Positions 1 to 7,051 of a stretch of 64,000 nucleotides of DNA are shown piece after piece. Location: the NCBI RefSeq assembly GCF_039614715.1, contig NZ_CP154857.1, positions 3,720,001 to 3,784,000 on the forward strand. Reading direction: 5' to 3'. The notes under the pieces were generated by a model. It did no database searches. It was not told the origin of the DNA and was given only the letters and a program-made list of their open reading frames with translations. Positions within the stretch are counted from its first letter, which is position 1. Each line of letters begins with the position of its first letter. This DNA is from Microbacterium sp. AZCO. Its GTDB lineage: Bacteria; Actinomycetota; Actinomycetes; Actinomycetales; Microbacteriaceae. A program made the translations under genes and the position numbers.

Positions 1-289
1 CGACCAGCAGGAACCCGGCTGACATCGAGCCGGCGTTGAAGGCGGTGCCGGAGAAGTCGCGGTGCGTGCCCAGCTCGCTGAAGTGCAGCCGCCACCACTC
101 GGGCTCGGTCGTCGTGGCGGCGGCCAGAGCCGTGCCGATGACGAGCACGACGACGGAGGTGATCGCGAGGTGCTGCGCGTCGACGCGCGACCCCGAGAGC
201 ACGGCACCGTCAGTGAGGCCCCGGCGCCAGGGCGCGACGAACGCCGGCACGGGGCGCCGCGAGTACACCTCGACCGCCGAAGACAACAA
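1..289 (-). CDS. Partial multi-pass membrane protein, paralogue of the next gene (DUF998-like)
   Basis: The reverse strand reads as the N-terminal part of a membrane protein whose C-terminus lies outside the window. It shares with the neighbouring gene the pattern APW, a hydrophobic segment, EPEWWRLHFSELGT and then FNAGS, which matches DPDWWHLHFSNLGT and FNGTL there. The two are therefore paralogues, probably DUF998-like integral membrane proteins of unknown function. The start is uncertain. Two adjacent TTG codons at 289 and 286 follow a G-rich stretch that could serve as a ribosome binding site, and an in-frame GTG lies at 268. The frame stays open further upstream without an obvious start. 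About 96 residues are visible, with one clear membrane segment (SVVVLVIGTALA). Confidence 0.55.
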   Translation of the reverse strand, partial: MLSSAVEVYSRRPVPAFVAPWRRGLTDGAVLSGSRVDAQHLAITSVVVLVIGTALAAATTTEPEWWRLHFSELGTHRDFSGTAFNAGSMSAGFLLV

Positions 290-468
290 CCCACCCCCAG
301 TCAGGCAAGGTGGAATAGCCCGAGTCGGGGTGGTCTCCCGAACACCACGAGCGACCCATTTCGCCTGGAAATGACGGCGAACCGTCCCACATACCGTAGC
401 GCCCGAGCCTGAACGCGCTGAATGGCCGGGTCACACGTGGTATGAGAGCGGGTGATCCGGGCCCGTCG

Positions 469-1560
469 TCAGCGGGTGATGGGCTGTGCAGCGACCCCGA
501 GGAAGCGGATGAAGACGGAGATCCAGGCGAAGATCAGCACGAACACGATGATCTCGAAGGCCGTCAGCCCGAAGTAGGTCGCGATGAACAGCGCGATCGA
601 TGCGACGATGCCCGCGAGGAACGCCCAGCTCGTGATGAAGAACGTGCGCGGCATCCCGGCGAACACGCGCGGAGCGGCGATCAGGAGACCGACGAACACG
701 AGCGCCATGCCCGTCGCCGACAGGTTGTGCACGACGAGATTGACGTCGACGGGCACGATGCCGACGAAGGCGAGCATGATGCCCATCACGACGAAGACGG
801 TCGAGACGGTGCGCGGGCTCTTCTGATTGCGCAGGATGCCGCGGTCGACGAGCGCGCGCATGTCGTTGCCGACGTACACGGCGAAGGTCGTCACGAGCAG
901 GCCGCCCGCGATGAGCGTGCCGTTGAAGATCGCGCTCGAGAGGTCGTCGAAGGTGCCGAGGTTGCTGAAGTGCAGGTGCCACCAGTCGGGGTCGGACGTC
1001 GTGACCATGGACGTGAGAGCACCGATGAGGATGAACGCCATGAGCAGCGACGACATGCGCTGCGTCGTCATGCGCGATGCCGACACGTAGCTGAAGTGCG
1101 CCGCGAGCCCCAGGTTGACGGCCATCAGCACGGCGGCCCAGAACGGGATCATCGTGAGTCCGATGAAGGCCTGGCTCAGCACGAAGTAGAGGGCGATGGT
1201 CGCGAGGATCGCGAGGATCGTGTGCACGACGACGACGGAGACGGCGTTGACCGTGAACTTCCAGGGCGCGAGGGTCAGTCGCCACTCCTGGCCGGCCGAG
1301 TGCCGCGACCGCCAGTAGCCCGTGCCGGTCGCGGCGGCCGAGACGGCGCCCGCGATGAGGGCGGAGATCTCGCCGAACGACACCGGTCCGGAGAGGGGCA
1401 GGTCGGGCCAGATGGCGGTGACGACGAGCCCCAGGGCGGCACCGAGCACGCCGGCCGCGACTCCGGCGGAGAGACCCTCGTTGACGACGCGCAGACTGGG
1501 CGCGGCGGGGGCTGCGGGCGAGGGGACGGCGGCGTCGGCGGGCGCGACTGGATCGGGCAT
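469..1560 (-). CDS. Multi-pass membrane protein (DUF998-like)
   Basis: This 363-residue protein has a short Pro/Ala-rich cytoplasmic N-terminus (residues 1-25) and then about eight hydrophobic segments spread to the C-terminus. The central loop carries DPDWWHLHFSNLGT, a pattern seen in DUF998-like membrane proteins and repeated in the partial gene upstream. No catalytic motif is visible, so a transport or sensing role cannot be assigned. The ATG at 1560 is preferred because a -10 hexamer (TACACT on the coding strand, 1567-1572) sits exactly 6 nt upstream, as at several other leaderless starts here. The next gene on the same strand (aldose epimerase) ends 68 bp upstream, so this gene probably has its own promoter. 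Confidence 0.8.
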   Translation of the reverse strand: MPDPVAPADAAVPSPAAPAAPSLRVVNEGLSAGVAAGVLGAALGLVVTAIWPDLPLSGPVSFGEISALIAGAVSAAATGTGYWRSRHSAGQEWRLTLAPWKFTVNAVSVVVVHTILAILATIALYFVLSQAFIGLTMIPFWAAVLMAVNLGLAAHFSYVSASRMTTQRMSSLLMAFILIGALTSMVTTSDPDWWHLHFSNLGTFDDLSSAIFNGTLIAGGLLVTTFAVYVGNDMRALVDRGILRNQKSPRTVSTVFVVMGIMLAFVGIVPVDVNLVVHNLSATGMALVFVGLLIAAPRVFAGMPRTFFITSWAFLAGIVASIALFIATYFGLTAFEIIVFVLIFAWISVFIRFLGVAAQPITR

Positions 1561-1628
1561 GCGCACAGTGTAAGCACGGCTGGATGCCGCGGGATCACCC
1601 GGTCCGGGTGGTTGCCCAGGAGAGCGAC

Positions 1629-2558
1629 TCAGCCCCTGCTCGCGGCGTCGAACACGATGCCCCAGCGCAGCTCCCACGTCTCGCCGGGCGCGAGCCACCG
1701 CAGGCTCCGGCCGGAGTTGAAGGCATCCGCCGGCGCCGTCATGGGCTCGACCGCGACGGCGAGCGGCTGCCCCGGATAGCGATCGGTCGTGAACACCTGC
1801 ACGAAGTCGAACCCCTCGCCCTGCCAGAGCGTGAGGGTGCGGCCGTCCGGGGCTGCCAGCGACGTGAGCACGAGGCCGTCGGCGTCGCGGATGAGGTCGC
1901 CGAACGCCGTGTCGAGGCTCAGTTCGCCGACGCGGCGCCCGCCGCGGAGGTCGGTCGAGGCATCCACCCCCTCCTCGCCGACGGGGATCTTCTGCTCGTC
2001 GAGCACGAAGCGCGTCGAGCCGGTCGACGTCAGCACGAGGTCGGCGGTGTCGACGTCGGCGATGCAGAGGTAGGGGTGCGTCCCGAGGGCGACCGGCGCA
2101 TCCGTCGTGCCGAGATTCGTCACGGCGTGCGTGACGTCCAGGCGCATGTCGCCGACGGCATACGTCACGCTGGTGCCGAGGTGGAACGGGTAGCCGGTCT
2201 GCGGCACGACGGGTGCCGACAGGGTGAGGGATGCCTCGTCCCGCGCGACCGCCGTGTACGGGGCGAAGCGCAGCAGACCGTGCGAGGCGTTGCCGGTCGC
2301 GGGCTCGGTGATCGCGAGCTGCCGCGTCTCGCCGCGCTGCGTCCACTTCCCGTCGCGCACGCGGTTGGGCCACGGCACGAGCACGATGCCCGAGCCCGCC
2401 GGCGTCGCACTGTCGAGCGGGTATCGGGGCACGAGGTCTACGCCGTCGACGGTGAATCCCCGCAGCGCCGCGCCCACCTGGGCGATGTCGGCCGTCGTCT
2501 GGCCGTCGGCGGAGCGGAGGGCGAACTGGGCACCGGTGGGGTGGTGGGTCGACGTCAT
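1629..2558 (-). CDS. Aldose 1-epimerase family protein
   Basis: This 309-residue protein belongs to the galactose mutarotase (GalM-like) superfamily, which interconverts the alpha and beta anomers of aldoses in the cytoplasm. It keeps the family's catalytic set: His93 in NASHGLLRF, His161 in GTHPYL and Glu271 in AVEPMTAP. These correspond to the substrate-binding His, the general-acid His and the general-base Glu of GalM. Length is normal for the bacterial YeaD/LacX-like branch. The gene lies 3 bp downstream of the ABM-domain gene on the same strand, so the two are probably co-transcribed. The sugar acted on cannot be told from sequence; some members of this branch act on phosphosugars. Confidence 0.9.
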   Translation of the reverse strand: MTSTHHPTGAQFALRSADGQTTADIAQVGAALRGFTVDGVDLVPRYPLDSATPAGSGIVLVPWPNRVRDGKWTQRGETRQLAITEPATGNASHGLLRFAPYTAVARDEASLTLSAPVVPQTGYPFHLGTSVTYAVGDMRLDVTHAVTNLGTTDAPVALGTHPYLCIADVDTADLVLTSTGSTRFVLDEQKIPVGEEGVDASTDLRGGRRVGELSLDTAFGDLIRDADGLVLTSLAAPDGRTLTLWQGEGFDFVQVFTTDRYPGQPLAVAVEPMTAPADAFNSGRSLRWLAPGETWELRWGIVFDAASRG

Positions 2559-2561
2559 GGT

Positions 2562-3176
2562 TCAGCCTCTCTGCAGCCAGGGTCGGAGGGCGCGGGTCAC
2601 CCAGGGAAGGACGAAGTAGGTCATGATCGGCGTCAGCAGCACGGTCGACAGCAGCACGCGGGCCCAGATCGGCCACTCGACGAATCCGGGAACGAAGCCC
2701 AGGAGATACGACGCCAGCAGGTTCGTCGGGAAGAAGCCGAGCCAGATCGTCACCGCCTGCTTCCACCGCGGCGGTGCGGACGGGATCGGCTGCTGGATCG
2801 GTCCGGTCGGCAGATCGCCCAGGTGACGCGTCTCGACGTGGGTCGCGAACGGCGCGTCGAACCAGCCCTCGATGCCGGTGCGGCGCTCGACGCGCACCTC
2901 CTTCGCGAAGGCGCGCCCCGAGTCCAGCCACCACGCGCGCTGCGGGGACTCCTCCCACGCCTCGAGGGTTGCGATGTCGCTGAAGCGGTACAGCATGTAC
3001 CAGAGGTCGCTCGACTCGCCGGCGCGCACCCATCCCGATCCGAGGAAGCCGGAGAACCCCGTCGCGAGGTCGGTGCCCGCCTGCATCCAGCTCGTCGCCT
3101 CCACCGTCCGCGCGGGATCGATGCGTCGCTCGATCGCGACGGTGATGGGGTGGATGGATGCCTCGCCCTCGGCCAT
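2562..3176 (-). CDS. ABM-domain protein with C-terminal membrane segments (COG3224-like)
   Basis: This 204-residue protein starts with a ferredoxin-like antibiotic biosynthesis monooxygenase (ABM) domain (about residues 1-110; note FLGSGWVRAGESSDLWYMLYRF in two pieces and the EAWEESPQRAWWLDSG stretch). Two membrane segments follow near the C-terminus (WLGFFPTNLLASYLLGFVPG and LLSTVLLTPIMTYFVLPWV). This arrangement is typical of COG3224 proteins, whose function is unknown; some ABM domains oxidise quinone-like substrates without cofactors. The ATG at 3176 is chosen because CAGAAT (3183-3188, reverse strand) lies 6 nt upstream as a -10-like hexamer and because the domain begins directly after it. 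The gene probably forms a two-gene unit with the epimerase. Confidence 0.8.
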   Translation of the reverse strand: MAEGEASIHPITVAIERRIDPARTVEATSWMQAGTDLATGFSGFLGSGWVRAGESSDLWYMLYRFSDIATLEAWEESPQRAWWLDSGRAFAKEVRVERRTGIEGWFDAPFATHVETRHLGDLPTGPIQQPIPSAPPRWKQAVTIWLGFFPTNLLASYLLGFVPGFVEWPIWARVLLSTVLLTPIMTYFVLPWVTRALRPWLQRG

Positions 3177-3294
3177 GCATCCATTCTGTGGCGTGAGCGG
3201 GTGCCGGGCGGGCGTTCTCCCAGGTGCGTCCGGTAGCCTCGTCTGGTCGGCTCTGGACACCGCGCTGCGCGCGCGGATGGGTTTGTGAGTCCAA

Positions 3295-3393
3295 GGGGCC
3301 GATGGTGGGAGCGAATCCGCTCCGACGACCATCACTGTGAATGGCCCCCGGCCGACGAAAGTCCGGGTTACTCCACGCCGCCTGAGAGCGGCG
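3295..3393 (+). promoter_or_regulatory. Folded 5' leader of the DEAD-box helicase gene
   Basis: Three nested perfect 6-bp stems can be read. GGGGCC (3295-3300) pairs with GGCCCC (3343-3348), GATGGT (3301-3306) with ACCATC (3328-3333), and GGAGCG (3308-3313) with CGCTCC (3318-3323) around an AATC loop. A further hairpin, CGCCGC/GCGGCG with loop CTGAGA, lies at 3376-3393. The stems sit 60-160 nt before the helicase start, inside a 278-bp gene-free stretch. A structured leader suits an RNA-helicase gene controlled by autoregulation or temperature, but that role is inference and I recognise no catalogued RNA family. Confidence 0.5.
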
Positions 3394-3454
3394 GCGCCTG
3401 CGTGCGCGTCGAGGAGTGCTGTTCTCGTGCGAGAGAACCCAGAAGGACACCCCC

Positions 3455-5596
3455 ATGCCCAAGAGCAAGAAGCCCGCCGGCGGACGACCCGCCAAGAACT
3501 TCGAGCCGCGCTACGGCTCCAAGACCGGCTACCAGGACCGCAAGCGCCGTCCCGACGCCGGCGCGCCCGACCGCGGCGCGAAGCCCGGCAGCAAGATCCC
3601 CGGCCACCGCGGCTACCGCGCCGAAGAGGCGCAGGATGCCGCCGGCAAGCGTCGCTGGACCTCGCAGGAGAGGGCCGGGCGCGACCAGGCGCGCGGCATC
3701 CGCACGCAGGCCTCGGGCGCCTCGCCCAAGGGCCACGGCGACCGCCCCCGCTACGATCGCGACGACCGTCCCGCGCGCTCGTACGACGACCGTCCCCGTC
3801 GTGACTACGGCGACCGCCCGGCGCGTGCGTACGACGACCGTCCGCGTCGCGATGACCGCCCGGCTCGCTCGTACGACGACCGTCCCCGTCGCGATGACCG
3901 CCCGGCACGCCCCCCGCGTTCGTACGACGACCGTCGCCCGGCGCACCTCGACCGTGTCGACCGCGACGACCGCCGCTCGTTCGGCGACGCGCGCCCGTCG
4001 TACCGCTCCGATGACCGCCCGCGTCGTTCCTCCGACGATCGTCCCGCGCGTTCGTACGACGACCGCCCGCGCCGCGATGACCGCCCCGCGCGCTCGTACG
4101 ACGACCGCCCGCGTCGCGATGACCGCCCGGCTCGCTCGTACGACGACCGTCCCCGTCGCGACTACGGCGACCGTCCGGCGCGCCCCTACGACGAGCGCCC
4201 CCGTCGCGACGACCGTCCGGCCCGTTCCTTCGAGGACCGTCCCGCGCGTTCGTACGACGACCGTCCGCGTCGCGACGACCGTCCGCGCCGCACAGACGGC
4301 CCGAGTCGCTCGGACTGGAGCGCCAAGCCCGCGCGTGACAAGGCCCACGAGGACCGCGTCGACGTCGTGCACGAGCGGCTGCAGGCAGAGGCCGTGCAGG
4401 CTCAGGACGTCGCCGGCACGTCCTTCGGCGACCTCGGTCTCGGCGACAACATCGTCCGCGCGCTCGCCGACCTCGGCGCCGCGTCGCCCTTCCCCATCCA
4501 GGCGTCGACGATCCCCTCGATCATCGAGGGCAAGGACGTGCTCGCGCGCGGCCGTACCGGCTCGGGCAAGACGATCGCCTTCGGCGCTCCGCTCGTCGAG
4601 TCGATCCTGCGCTCGCAGGCCGGCCAGCGCCGCGAGTTCGGCCGCTCGCCCAAGGCGCTGATCCTCGCGCCGACGCGCGAGCTCGCGCTGCAGATCGACC
4701 GCACGATCCAGCCCATCGCGCGCTCGGTGGGCCTCTTCACGACGCAGATCTACGGCGGCGTGCCCCAGGCCCGCCAGGTGGGCGCGCTGAAGAAGGGCGT
4801 CGACATCATCATCGGCACGCCCGGCCGCATCGAGGACCTCGTGGAGCAGGGCAAGCTCGACCTCTCGGACATCCGCATCGCGGTGCTCGACGAGGCCGAC
4901 CACATGTGCGAGCTCGGATTCTTCGAGCCCGTGCAGCGCATCCTCCGCAAGACCGCCGACGGTTCGCAGAAGCTCCTCTTCTCGGCGACGCTCGACCGCG
5001 AGGTCGCCGGCCTCGTCGACGAGTTCCTCGTCGAACCCGCCGTCTACGAGGTCGCCGGAGAGGATCAGGACTCCGGCACGATCGACCACCGCGTGCTCGT
5101 GATCGACCACCGCGACAAGGCGGAGATGCTGACCTCGCTCGTCGACCGGGACGGCAAGACGCTCGTCTTCGCCCGCACCCGCGCGTACGCCGAGATGCTC
5201 GCCGAGCAGTTCGACGACGCCGGCATCCACGCGGTCGCGCTGCACGGCGACCTCAACCAGGCCAAGCGCACGCGCAACCTCGAGCGGCTGACGTCGGGTC
5301 GCGTGAACGTGCTCGTGGCGACGGATGTCGCGGCGCGAGGCATCCACGTCGACGACATCGATCTCGTGATCCAGGCCGACGCGCCCGACGAGTACAAGAC
5401 GTACCTGCACCGCTCCGGCCGCACGGGCCGTGCGGGTCGCTCCGGTACCGTCGTGACTCTCGTGACGCGCCAGCGCCGCCGTCGGATGACGGAGCTGCTC
5501 GACCGCGCCGAGATCGAGGCGCCGTTCGAAGAGGTGCGCCTCGGCGACGACCTCATCGAGGAGCTCGCCGGACGCCAGGTCGACCCCGTCGCCTGA
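3455..5596 (+). CDS. DEAD-box RNA helicase with Arg/Asp/Tyr repeat N-terminus
   Basis: This 713-residue ATP-dependent RNA helicase probably works in RNA unwinding, ribosome assembly or cold adaptation. Residues about 100-280 form a charged low-complexity tail built from SYDDRPRRDDRPAR-type units, with eight (S/A)YDDR cores plus YDERP and FEDRP variants. The helicase core follows: Q-motif region (FGDLGLGDN to FPIQ), motif I GRTGSGKT (about 365-372), Ia PTRELALQ, motif II DEAD (479-482), motif III SAT, then VATDVAARGIHVDDIDLVI and HRSGRTGRAG (motifs V and VI). ATG 3455 is chosen because AGAAGGA lies 8-9 nt upstream; the upstream in-frame codon at 3416 lacks a binding site. In many DEAD-box proteins such tails are C-terminal, so an N-terminal position is notable. 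A hairpin directly follows the stop codon. Confidence 0.93.
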   Translation: MPKSKKPAGGRPAKNFEPRYGSKTGYQDRKRRPDAGAPDRGAKPGSKIPGHRGYRAEEAQDAAGKRRWTSQERAGRDQARGIRTQASGASPKGHGDRPRYDRDDRPARSYDDRPRRDYGDRPARAYDDRPRRDDRPARSYDDRPRRDDRPARPPRSYDDRRPAHLDRVDRDDRRSFGDARPSYRSDDRPRRSSDDRPARSYDDRPRRDDRPARSYDDRPRRDDRPARSYDDRPRRDYGDRPARPYDERPRRDDRPARSFEDRPARSYDDRPRRDDRPRRTDGPSRSDWSAKPARDKAHEDRVDVVHERLQAEAVQAQDVAGTSFGDLGLGDNIVRALADLGAASPFPIQASTIPSIIEGKDVLARGRTGSGKTIAFGAPLVESILRSQAGQRREFGRSPKALILAPTRELALQIDRTIQPIARSVGLFTTQIYGGVPQARQVGALKKGVDIIIGTPGRIEDLVEQGKLDLSDIRIAVLDEADHMCELGFFEPVQRILRKTADGSQKLLFSATLDREVAGLVDEFLVEPAVYEVAGEDQDSGTIDHRVLVIDHRDKAEMLTSLVDRDGKTLVFARTRAYAEMLAEQFDDAGIHAVALHGDLNQAKRTRNLERLTSGRVNVLVATDVAARGIHVDDIDLVIQADAPDEYKTYLHRSGRTGRAGRSGTVVTLVTRQRRRRMTELLDRAEIEAPFEEVRLGDDLIEELAGRQVDPVA

Positions 5597-5614
5597 CCCG
5601 CTGCGCTCAGCGGG
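5597..5614 (+). terminator. Hairpin immediately after the helicase stop codon
   Basis: CCCGCTG (5597-5603) and CAGCGGG (5608-5614) form a perfect 7-bp stem with a CGCT loop that starts at the base after the TGA. No U-tract follows, which is common for actinobacterial terminators. Confidence 0.6.
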
Positions 5615-5622
5615 GAAACCCA

Positions 5623-5678
5623 AGGAACGGCCGGAACAGGACGGATGCTGCGGCAGACGTCATGCGCCGGCCGTTCCT
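5623..5678. terminator. Inverted repeat between convergent helicase and glycosyltransferase genes
   Basis: AGGAACGGCCGG (5623-5634) and CCGGCCGTTCCT (5667-5678) are a perfect 12-bp inverted repeat around 32 nt. The right arm lies in the last codons of the convergent glycosyltransferase gene. The position suits a bidirectional terminator; function is inferred. Confidence 0.5.
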
Positions 5679-6964
5679 GTTCTGGTGGGCTCACGGCGCC
5701 GCGCCGCGAGATCCTCGAGCAGCTCGGCGGCTCTCGCCGCGCCGCCGGCCGCCGCAAGCTCAGCCGCGATCCGCTCGGCGGTTGCCCGGTACGAGGCATC
5801 CGTCGTGAGCGCGCGGTAGGCGCGCCCGACCGTCCGCGGGGAGGGCCGCGCACCGCGGAGGTCGATGCCGGCGCCCGCCTGCGCGACCCTCGCGGCGACC
5901 TCTGGCTTGTCGAGATCCCCGCCGGCCACGAGGAGCGGGATGCCGTGGCTCAGCGCGGCGAGCACGCCTCCCCAGCCGCCGTTCGTGATGACCGCCTCGG
6001 CGTGCGGCAGCAGCGCGTCGTGGGGCACGAAGCTCGAGACGCGGGCGTTGCGGGGCAGCGGGAGCGGCGGCTCCTCTCCGTCGGCGAGGCCGCTCGTCGC
6101 GACCACCAGGACGTCGTCGTCGGCGAGAGCCGCCAGGGCGGGCTGCAGCAGATCCCGCGGATCGACGTTCTGCGTGCCCTGAGTCACATGCACCACGCGC
6201 CGGCCTTCGAGGTCGGTCCACCACTCGGGCAGCGTTCGTCCGATCGGGGTCGAGGGAGCGAGCCGGCCGACGAAATGCAGGTGAGAGGGGCGGTCGGTGC
6301 GCTCGTGGTCGAGCGCCGGCACGCCGGTCGCGAGGATGAGCTGCCGCGAGAACGCAGCCTCGTCGAACCTGGCGGGCGACGGGCCCAGACCGGCGTCGCT
6401 CCGCACCCGCGCGAGCCGTCCCGCGACCGGCCGCATCGCGATCGGTGACAGGCGCCGCATCCATTCGTCCCGGGACCGACTCCACGCATCCTGCCCGGGC
6501 CTGAGGCCCAGTCCGTGCGGCGGACCCTCGTCGCTCGGCAGGCCGAGGGGGAGGGCGCACACCGTCGCCCACGCGCATCGCGTGCGTTCGGCCGCGAAGG
6601 CCGGACCGAGCGACGCTTCATCGCCGACGAGCACATCCCACGGCTCCCGGTACCACTCCGCCTGGAGGTCTCGCAGCTGCCCGGGCGAGGTTCCGAGGAA
6701 CAGCTCCTCCAGCGTCCGAACGATCTGACCGAGCCCGCGTGAACCGCGCAGCCGGGGGAAGGTCGCGGCGACGTCGGTCTCGTCGAAGTCGGGCGCCTCG
6801 CGCCACGGGATGAACCGCGCCCCCGCGCTCTCGACCTGTCGGGCGAAGGCCGATCCCGTGTAGAAGCGCACCTCGTGCCCGCGCTCCACGAGCGCCTCGG
6901 CGACGGCGCTCAGCTGGAGCACGTGCCCCGTGAAGGGCATCGCGGTGATCAGGAAGCGCGCCAT
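5660..6964 (-). CDS. Macrolide/UGT-type glycosyltransferase
   Basis: This 434-residue GT-B fold transferase of the GT1 (UGT/MGT) type would move a sugar from an NDP-sugar to a small hydrophobic acceptor. The N-terminal acceptor half opens with FLITAMPFTGHVLQLSAVAE. The C-terminal donor half has HVTQGTQNVD and then the donor-binding stretch FVPHDALLPHAEAVITNGGW, then GGVLAALSHGIPLLVAGGD and DKPEVAARVAQAG, the usual signature of macrolide-inactivating and antibiotic-tailoring transferases. I choose ATG 6964 because homology begins at once (MARFLITAMPF); the in-frame codon at 7000 has no support. Acceptor and sugar are unknown, and no antibiotic genes are adjacent. A role in self-protection or xenobiotic glycosylation is inference. 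Confidence 0.88.
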   Translation of the reverse strand: MARFLITAMPFTGHVLQLSAVAEALVERGHEVRFYTGSAFARQVESAGARFIPWREAPDFDETDVAATFPRLRGSRGLGQIVRTLEELFLGTSPGQLRDLQAEWYREPWDVLVGDEASLGPAFAAERTRCAWATVCALPLGLPSDEGPPHGLGLRPGQDAWSRSRDEWMRRLSPIAMRPVAGRLARVRSDAGLGPSPARFDEAAFSRQLILATGVPALDHERTDRPSHLHFVGRLAPSTPIGRTLPEWWTDLEGRRVVHVTQGTQNVDPRDLLQPALAALADDDVLVVATSGLADGEEPPLPLPRNARVSSFVPHDALLPHAEAVITNGGWGGVLAALSHGIPLLVAGGDLDKPEVAARVAQAGAGIDLRGARPSPRTVGRAYRALTTDASYRATAERIAAELAAAGGAARAAELLEDLAARRREPTRTGTAGA

Positions 6965-7051
6965 GCGGTCGATTGTGGCGTGCCGTCGGAGAAGCATCAT
7001 GCCGCTTGACGGCCGGCGGTCGGACGCGCAAGACTCCCGCCCCCTGCTCGC

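Noticed and set aside
3350..3372. String GACGAAAGTCCGGG resembling the P4 region of RNase P RNA
   Set aside because: The gene-free stretch is only 278 bp and the other conserved RNase P elements are absent, so the similarity is by chance.
3760..4290. Regular direct repeats resembling a CRISPR array
   Set aside because: The repeats are in frame within a helicase gene, units abut without unique spacers, and no cas genes are present.
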